Source of the DNA: Granulicella sapmiensis
Lineage (GTDB): Bacteria; Acidobacteriota; Terriglobia; Terriglobales; Acidobacteriaceae
Length of the DNA stretch: 64,000 bases
NCBI GenBank assembly: GCA_026225395.1
Contig: JAMFSR010000028.1
Coordinates: 124,001 to 188,000 of the forward strand
Direction: 5' to 3'
The position numbers and the translations under genes were made by a program. Below, piece by piece: positions 59,274 to 64,000 of this stretch; position 1 is the first letter of the stretch; every line of letters begins with the position of its first letter. Under the pieces are notes generated by a model. The model saw only the letters and a program-made list of their open reading frames with translations. It ran no database searches and was not told the origin of the DNA.

Positions 59274-59951
59274 TCAGGCGATCTTCGCCAGCGATGCGAG
59301 AGCCGATGACGCCGCGACCGCCAGAGCGCGATGATGAATCGTGAACAGTGCAAGCTCCAGACGATCGGAAACGCCGGTCTTGTCGTAAATGGCCCGCAGA
59401 TAGTTCTTCACCACCTGCTCCTTGGTCTCGAGTTTGGCTGCGATTTCCTTGTTCTTGCAGCCCTCGGCAACGAGAGCGATGATCTGTATTTCTTTCGGCG
59501 TCAATCCAGCCAGGACGCGCGCCCCTACGCGATCCTGTGAAGGTGTCGACTGCACGCTTGTGCGTTGGACGATGCGTTCGCCGGCTGCCACCCGGTGCAG
59601 CGTATCGACCAGTTGCACGCCGGCAACCGATCGCAGCACAATCCCCTCTGCCCGTTGGGCCACGGTCTCGTCCAGCTCCGCACCATGCTCCAGAATGATG
59701 ATGGCTTTACTTCCTACCTCTTCGATGCGATCCATGATCTTATGCAGGTCTGCACTTATGCTGGAAGGAAAGAGCACGATGTTTCGACGCAGGCCATTAA
59801 TGGCTTCCATGAGCCGATCCAGGTCGGCACATTGGGCGACGACTCGCAGGTCGGCTTCCAGTGAAAGCACCCGAGCCACACCCGTGCGAAAGATCATTTG
59901 ATTGTCCGCGAGAATAATCCCCTGCGCCAACATTACCCTCTTTCGCGACAT
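59274..59951 (-). CDS. LuxR-type regulator with degenerate receiver
   Basis: A 225-residue NarL-like regulator. The C-terminal HTH is intact (LTPKEIQIIALVAEGCKNKE then EQVVKNYLRAIYDKTGVSDR). The receiver keeps an ADN start, but the phospho-acceptor strand reads NIVLFPSS with no Asp and the conserved Lys is Arg (IVLRSVAG). Phosphorylation is therefore unlikely. Converges on murQ with a seven-base gap. Target genes unknown. Confidence 0.85.
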   Translation of the reverse strand: MSRKRVMLAQGIILADNQMIFRTGVARVLSLEADLRVVAQCADLDRLMEAINGLRRNIVLFPSSISADLHKIMDRIEEVGSKAIIILEHGAELDETVAQRAEGIVLRSVAGVQLVDTLHRVAAGERIVQRTSVQSTPSQDRVGARVLAGLTPKEIQIIALVAEGCKNKEIAAKLETKEQVVKNYLRAIYDKTGVSDRLELALFTIHHRALAVAASSALASLAKIA

Positions 59952-60099
59952 AACCGCTGGCCCAGGAATTTGGTCTGTCTTCCTTCAATGAGACATACCA
60001 GTGCTTCTTCAGGCTATCCCACGAAAGTTCCACCGAGCAACTTAGCCTGAGGATTCGCGTTCAACCCTAAGAGTCGTCACCAACGACCAGGAGAAGTGT

Positions 60100-60435
60100 A
60101 TGAAAGCCAAAAACCTTGTTCTCGTTGCAGCATCTTCCCTCTTACTTTTTGCAGGGCTCGGGTGCGCTCCTCGTTATGCACCACCACCGCCGCCACCACC
60201 GCCGGGCGCGCAGCTTCCTCCACTTCTCCAACTTGCGGACCACAATGGATTCGATACGGGCCGCGCGGATGGCGCTCGCGATGTAGAGCAGGGCATTCCT
60301 TATAGCCCACGACGCACACGCGCCTACCACGACACTCCGGGTTATGATCCGCAACTAGGACCGCCTGGGCCGTATCGCAATGCCTTCCGCAACTCTTACC
60401 TGCGCGGATATGACAGGGGCTATCACCGCGGCTAG
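60100..60435 (+). CDS. small exported Pro-rich protein
   Basis: A 111-residue protein with a signal-like start (LVLVAASSLLLFAGLGCAPR); the Cys could be lipidated although the lipobox is imperfect. A Pro-run is followed by two Tyr/Arg/Gly stretches (GFDTGRADGARD; YLRGYDRGYHRG). AGGAG lies before the ATG. No known family; envelope location likely. Confidence 0.65.
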   Translation: MKAKNLVLVAASSLLLFAGLGCAPRYAPPPPPPPPGAQLPPLLQLADHNGFDTGRADGARDVEQGIPYSPRRTRAYHDTPGYDPQLGPPGPYRNAFRNSYLRGYDRGYHRG

Positions 60436-60525
60436 CAAGGCTGTTTCTGGTTCATGAGGGGTGCTGCTGAGTATGATGGATAGAACGAATCAAAATTCTA
60501 TCCATCTCTCAGGAGTTTTTCTTCC

Positions 60526-60960
60526 ATGCCAGATCAGCAGACCTCACTTCGGCCGTTCCACATCGCTTTTCCCGTCGATAATTTGGAGCGGGCACGCCAT
60601 TTCTACGGCGAAGTGCTTGGATGTCCGGAAGGGCGAAGCTCAGAACAGTGGATCGATTTCAATTTCTTTGGCCACCAGATCGTTGCTCATTGCAAGCCAA
60701 CCGCGAAGGAAGCAGCGCAGAGCAATCCCGTGGACGGCCACGATGTGCCCGTTCCCCACTTCGGCGTTGTCCTTACGAAGGACGATTGGCAAAAGCTTGC
60801 AGCTCGGGTATCCGCAGCAGGCGTGAAGTTCATCATCGAACCCTACACGCGTTTTGAGGGACAGGTTGGCGAGCAGTCGACGATGTTTTTCCTCGACCCT
60901 GCGGGGAATGCTCTTGAGTTCAAAGCCTTCGAGGATCTTGGTCAACTTTTCGCAAAATAA
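60526..60960 (+). CDS. VOC-family protein
   Basis: A 144-residue vicinal-oxygen-chelate protein with two beta-alpha-beta modules ([20 protein letters not shown]; the metal Glu in GNALEFKAF). VOC members include glyoxalase I, extradiol dioxygenases and drug-binding proteins; no specific role can be set. No signal peptide. Confidence 0.82.
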   Translation: MPDQQTSLRPFHIAFPVDNLERARHFYGEVLGCPEGRSSEQWIDFNFFGHQIVAHCKPTAKEAAQSNPVDGHDVPVPHFGVVLTKDDWQKLAARVSAAGVKFIIEPYTRFEGQVGEQSTMFFLDPAGNALEFKAFEDLGQLFAK

Positions 60961-60971
60961 GCGTACGAGCG

Positions 60972-61721
60972 CTAGGCCGGCTGCGTTTGCTCCGTGTCAA
61001 CGGGCTCTGCACTAGCTGTTCGAGATGTCGACCTCGGCGCCACGGGCGCATCGTCGCTTGTGAGGTGCTCTTCCACGTGCTGCAAGTGGCGGCGCATAGC
61101 GCGGCGAGCCTCATTCGGGTTGCGCCCGGCGATCGCGGCGAAGATGGCTTCGTGATCTTCGAGCGCCGCCGCCTGATGAAGGTCCAGTCCCGCACGCTGG
61201 CTGAGACGGTGGTACATGGGCGCGAACATGCCTGCCCAAAGTCCATCCACAATACTGGTTAAAACGCTGTTCTTGGCCGCTTCGCCGATCGAGACATGGA
61301 ACTGCCTGTCGGTCACCTGCGCATTGGTCTTGGCCTGCACGAGGCGGCGCATCTGCTGCAAGGTCTTCTCGATCTTGGTGAGGTCGCCGGCAGAGGCATA
61401 CAACGCCGCATCGGCAGCGATCTCGCCTTCAATCAGGATGCGCGCGCGAAGCAGCTCGAAAGGCCCCGGGCCAGAGTCCAGGACGAGCGACATCGGATTC
61501 ACCGATTCGCGCACGTACGCGCCGGATCCACTGCGGATCTCAAGTTCTCCGGCGATCTCCAACGCGACCATCGCTTCGCGGATGGTAGGGCGGCTTACGC
61601 CGCAGATCTTTGCCAAATCAATTTCGCCGGGCAGGCGCGACCCGGGTTCGAGCCCCTTCTCGGCGATGTATCGCGAGATGCGGGCCGCGACTTCCTGGTA
61701 TCTACGATGTGTCTTTGCCAT
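60972..61721 (-). CDS. FadR-family GntR transcriptional regulator
   Basis: A 249-residue regulator with an N-terminal winged helix (LPGEIDLAKICGVSRPTIRE) and a C-terminal FCD ligand domain (DRQFHVSIGEAAKNSVL; LEDHEAIFAAIAGRNPNEAR). FCD regulators usually respond to sugar acids or other carboxylates. It lies downstream of the terminator of the FAH/fuconate-dehydratase genes on the same strand and may repress them; ligand unproven. Confidence 0.88.
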   Translation of the reverse strand: MAKTHRRYQEVAARISRYIAEKGLEPGSRLPGEIDLAKICGVSRPTIREAMVALEIAGELEIRSGSGAYVRESVNPMSLVLDSGPGPFELLRARILIEGEIAADAALYASAGDLTKIEKTLQQMRRLVQAKTNAQVTDRQFHVSIGEAAKNSVLTSIVDGLWAGMFAPMYHRLSQRAGLDLHQAAALEDHEAIFAAIAGRNPNEARRAMRRHLQHVEEHLTSDDAPVAPRSTSRTASAEPVDTEQTQPA

Positions 61722-61722
61722 A

Positions 61723-61735
61723 GTGCTCCTAGCAC
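61723..61735. promoter_or_regulatory. palindrome at the GntR gene start
   Basis: GTGCT-CCT-AGCAC immediately before the regulator ATG, overlapping its AGGAG Shine-Dalgarno. It could be an autoregulatory operator or chance. Confidence 0.3.
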
Positions 61736-61883
61736 GTCCATCCTACTCGTAACTTCCCACAACCGTCGCGTTGGAAATGAGAAAGATATCCAACGAGACC
61801 CTTAGTCCCCTCCCCCCTCAAAAATTCCGCAAAGTCCGGAGCAATCGAGACTTAGGGCGGGACTTCGAAGCGGCAATCAGTGT

Positions 61884-61916
61884 AACCAAAAGAACGCCCG
61901 GCTCGCCGGGCGTTCT
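61884..61916 (-). terminator. terminator of the fuconate catabolic genes
   Basis: AGAACGCCCGGC (61891-61902) pairs with GCCGGGCGTTCT (61905-61916) with a two-base loop; the minus strand continues TTTTGGTT. It ends the FAH-gene transcript. Confidence 0.8.
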
Positions 61917-61980
61917 CCTCTGCAATCTACTCTATCTTGGCTGTCAAGAACCAACTCCGTCTGCATTGACGGCGAATTGG

Positions 61981-62811
61981 CTAGGCAATCGCTCGTGTCC
62001 GGTTCCGAAGGGTGCCGAGCTTTTCGATTTCGATGACCATATCTTCGTTCGGCTTCAACCAGCGCTGCGGTGTCCGGCCCAGACCCACGCCCGGAGGGGT
62101 GCCCGTGCTGATGACGTCTCCGGACTCCAGGGGCACGATCCTCGAAAGGTATGCGATCAGTTCAGGTATGCGAAAGATCAGGTCCCTGGTGTTGGCGGAC
62201 TGCATCACTTCCCCGCTGAGTGTGAGCTTGATGTCGAGCTCGTGGGGATCGGCCACTTCGTCCTGCGTGACGATGTAAGGACCCATGGGCGTGAAGGTTG
62301 GAAAGCTCTTTCCCAGCGTCCATTGCGAGGTAGCCAACTGGACGCCACGCGCGCTGACATCGTTCACGATGGTGTAGCCGAAGACGTGTTCCTTCCACTT
62401 CCCTGCCGCAATCCGATGTCCGGGCTTGCCAATGACCACCGCAAGCTCAGCTTCGTAATCAGGCTCGGTTGCGTCTGGCGGCAGCAGCACGTCGGTGTCT
62501 GGGCCGGTGATCGAAGACGCAAGCTTCATGAACACGGTCGGAACGCTTTGCACCTTCATCTTCGACTCCGCGGCATGCTCACGGTAATTAAGACCGATGC
62601 CGAAGATGCGCGGAGGCCGTTGCAATGGTGCTACCAGGGTCACGTCTTCCAGGCGAAGAGGCTCTCCGGCGAAGTCCGGTTCGGCTGCTCCGCTTGCGAT
62701 GTGTGCCAATACCGAATCGGCTCCGCTGTCAGTCAAGGGCCGTACCTGGTTGCCAAGAAGCACGCCGCCGTGAATCTGATCGTCTTTATGCTTGAACGAA
62801 ACGAACTTCAT
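61981..62811 (-). CDS. FAH-family hydrolase (probable diketo-deoxyfuconate hydrolase)
   Basis: A 276-residue fumarylacetoacetase-family enzyme. Core motifs: GIGLNYREHAAE, PDYEAELAVVIGK (metal Glu residues), VNDVSARGVQ and the GTPPGVG loop. Adjacent to an L-fuconate dehydratase gene, it likely cleaves 2,4-diketo-3-deoxy-L-fuconate in the non-phosphorylating fucose route; that is context-based. The ATG at 62811 gives MKFVSFKH, typical for the family; it overlaps the dehydratase end by 26 bases. Confidence 0.8.
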   Translation of the reverse strand: MKFVSFKHKDDQIHGGVLLGNQVRPLTDSGADSVLAHIASGAAEPDFAGEPLRLEDVTLVAPLQRPPRIFGIGLNYREHAAESKMKVQSVPTVFMKLASSITGPDTDVLLPPDATEPDYEAELAVVIGKPGHRIAAGKWKEHVFGYTIVNDVSARGVQLATSQWTLGKSFPTFTPMGPYIVTQDEVADPHELDIKLTLSGEVMQSANTRDLIFRIPELIAYLSRIVPLESGDVISTGTPPGVGLGRTPQRWLKPNEDMVIEIEKLGTLRNRTRAIA

Positions 62812-64000
62812 GCTCCTGCTCTCTCCATGTTTCCCCGTCAGGGAATTCAAACCTCTTCAGCGACTCCGGCAGGATCTCGATGCTGTAGCCCGGATCGTGC
62901 GGCACACGATAGTGGCCGCGTTCTATTTTTACCGGATAGCGGAAGTGTTCGTGCAGATGATCGACATATTCGATGACCCTATTCTCCATAGTGCAGGAGA
63001 CGCTGAGGAAGTCGAAGGTCGAGAGATGCTGCACGTACTCGCAAAGACCGACTCCGCCGGCGTGAGGGCATACGGGAATTCCAAACTTCGCCGCCATCAA
63101 AATAATGGCAAGGTTCTCGTTCACGCCCGCCACGCGGCAGCTATCGATCTGGCAGACGTCAATGGATCCTGCCTGGAACAGCTGCTTGAACATGATGCTG
63201 TTATGGCAGTGCTCGCCCGTCGCGATGCGCGTCGGCACCACTTCGCGGCGGATGCGCGCATGGCCCAGGATGTCATCCGGGCTGGTCGGCTCTTCCATCC
63301 ACCAGGGCTGAAGCTCCGCGAGTTGGCGCGTGCGCTCGATAGCTTCCTCAACGCCCCACTTCTGATTGGCGTCCACCATCATGCGATTCTGCCAGCCGAT
63401 CTCTTCGCGCACGATGCGGCCACGGCGCAGATCGTCTGAAGCAACACCGCCGACCTTCAGCTTGAAGTGTGTCCATCCATCGGCGATGCCCTCGCGACAC
63501 AAGCGGCGAATCTTCTCATCGCTGAAGCCGAACCATCCGGCCGAGGTTGTGTAGGCCTGATACCCCTTCGCTTCGAGGATCGCGAGTCTTTCTGCCTGAC
63601 CGGCCTTCCCCTTACGCAGAATCGCTAGAGCTTCTTCCGGCGAGAGTGCATCGGCGATGTAGCGAAAATCGATGGCGGAGACGATCTGCTCGGGGGTCAT
63701 GTCAGCGAGCAATTGCCAAACGGGTTTCCCTTCCGCCTTCGCGTAAAGATCCCACACGGCGTTCACCAGAGCGCCGCAGGCAAGATGAATCACGCCTTTT
63801 TCGGGGCCAAGCCAACGGAACTGTGTATCGCCGGTCAGCTGCAGATACATCGCATTGAGATCAGAGGTGAGCGACTCAAGCGTGCGTCCTTTGACGAACT
63901 GCGCAAGATATTGAAGTGCGCTGACGCAGAGCTCCGTGCCTCGGCCGAGCGTAAACGTTAGCCCGTGCCCTTCAATGCCCGCGTCCGTTTCTAGAATGCA
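62786..64000 (-). CDS. L-fuconate dehydratase, N-terminal part beyond the window
   Basis: An enolase-superfamily dehydratase converting L-fuconate to 2-keto-3-deoxy-L-fuconate. The frame stays open to the window edge (TDAGIEGHGLTF near 63980), so the start lies outside; 404 codons are visible of an expected 430-440. Catalytic features: KLKVG Lys pair, DANQKW, MEEPTSPDD, TGEHCHN metal ligands, and PHAGGVGLCEYVQHLS, which is typical of FucD rather than other mandelate racemases. Confidence 0.87.
   Translation of the reverse strand, partial: CILETDAGIEGHGLTFTLGRGTELCVSALQYLAQFVKGRTLESLTSDLNAMYLQLTGDTQFRWLGPEKGVIHLACGALVNAVWDLYAKAEGKPVWQLLADMTPEQIVSAIDFRYIADALSPEEALAILRKGKAGQAERLAILEAKGYQAYTTSAGWFGFSDEKIRRLCREGIADGWTHFKLKVGGVASDDLRRGRIVREEIGWQNRMMVDANQKWGVEEAIERTRQLAELQPWWMEEPTSPDDILGHARIRREVVPTRIATGEHCHNSIMFKQLFQAGSIDVCQIDSCRVAGVNENLAIILMAAKFGIPVCPHAGGVGLCEYVQHLSTFDFLSVSCTMENRVIEYVDHLHEHFRYPVKIERGHYRVPHDPGYSIEILPESLKRFEFPDGETWREQEHEVRFVQA

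Overview
The window is a high-GC chromosomal segment of a diderm, flagellated heterotroph. The best fit is an Acidobacteriota member of the class Terriglobia (relatives of Terriglobus, Granulicella or Edaphobacter). This is inferred from protein style (small CxxC proteins at the left edge, a lineage-style MshEN protein, secreted pectinases, many secreted peptidases) and from repeat style; no rRNA is present to settle it. I saw no tRNA, CRISPR array, insertion sequence or phage gene.

Layout. 1-960: a nest of very small convergent genes. 0.99-3.1 kb: a TolC-type outer-membrane protein (minus). 3.3-10.6 kb: mainly plus-strand housekeeping and envelope genes (truA, an M20 peptidase, a secreted amidohydrolase, an EamA transporter, a Do/HtrA protease, a peptidoglycan-binding protein). 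10.6-13.1 kb: a pectin pair (GH28 polygalacturonase and CE8 pectinesterase). 13.2-16.5 kb: cupin, retropepsin-like protein and unknown secreted or membrane proteins. 16.5-19.6 kb: rpsO-pnp. 19.7-20.4 kb: a dienelactone hydrolase.

20.4-50.2 kb: about 30 kb of minus-strand flagellar genes. In transcription order: an OmpR-type regulator, a stand-alone DHp-like protein and a sigma-54 activator; then flgB-flgC-fliE-fliF-fliG-fliH-fliI-fliJ-fliK-flgD-flgE; then fliL-fliN-like-fliO-fliP-fliQ-fliR-flhB-flhA-fliA-fliM-fliN-MshEN protein-cheY; then flgF-flgG-flgA-flgH-flgI-flgJ-flgM-flgN-like-flgK-flgL. Terminators or gaps divide the structural genes into three units, and each unit starts with a sequence having the GG-N10-GC spacing of a sigma-54 promoter. 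Rod, hook, export apparatus, C-ring, sigma-28 (FliA) and its antagonist FlgM are all present. Flagellin, the filament cap, motor stator genes and the chemoreceptor/CheA core are absent from the window.

50.5-53.5 kb: lexA with a phased direct-repeat operator candidate, an orphan periplasmic adaptor and a DUF4097-type beta-repeat protein. 53.5-60.4 kb: a SnoaL-like secreted protein, a HAD phosphatase, a DinB-like protein, pgk, tpiA, lepB, murQ, a LuxR-type regulator with a degenerate receiver and a small exported protein. 60.5-64.0 kb: a VOC protein, then a probable L-fuconate catabolic unit (FadR-type regulator; FAH-family hydrolase; L-fuconate dehydratase cut by the window edge).

Most unusual parts: the regulator trio upstream of flgB (a sigma-54 activator without a DNA-binding domain next to a lone phospho-acceptor-type domain), the MshEN/cysteine-motif protein translationally coupled to fliN, non-standard FlgH, FlgD and FliO proteins, and a reading frame whose start codon lies inside a transcription terminator.
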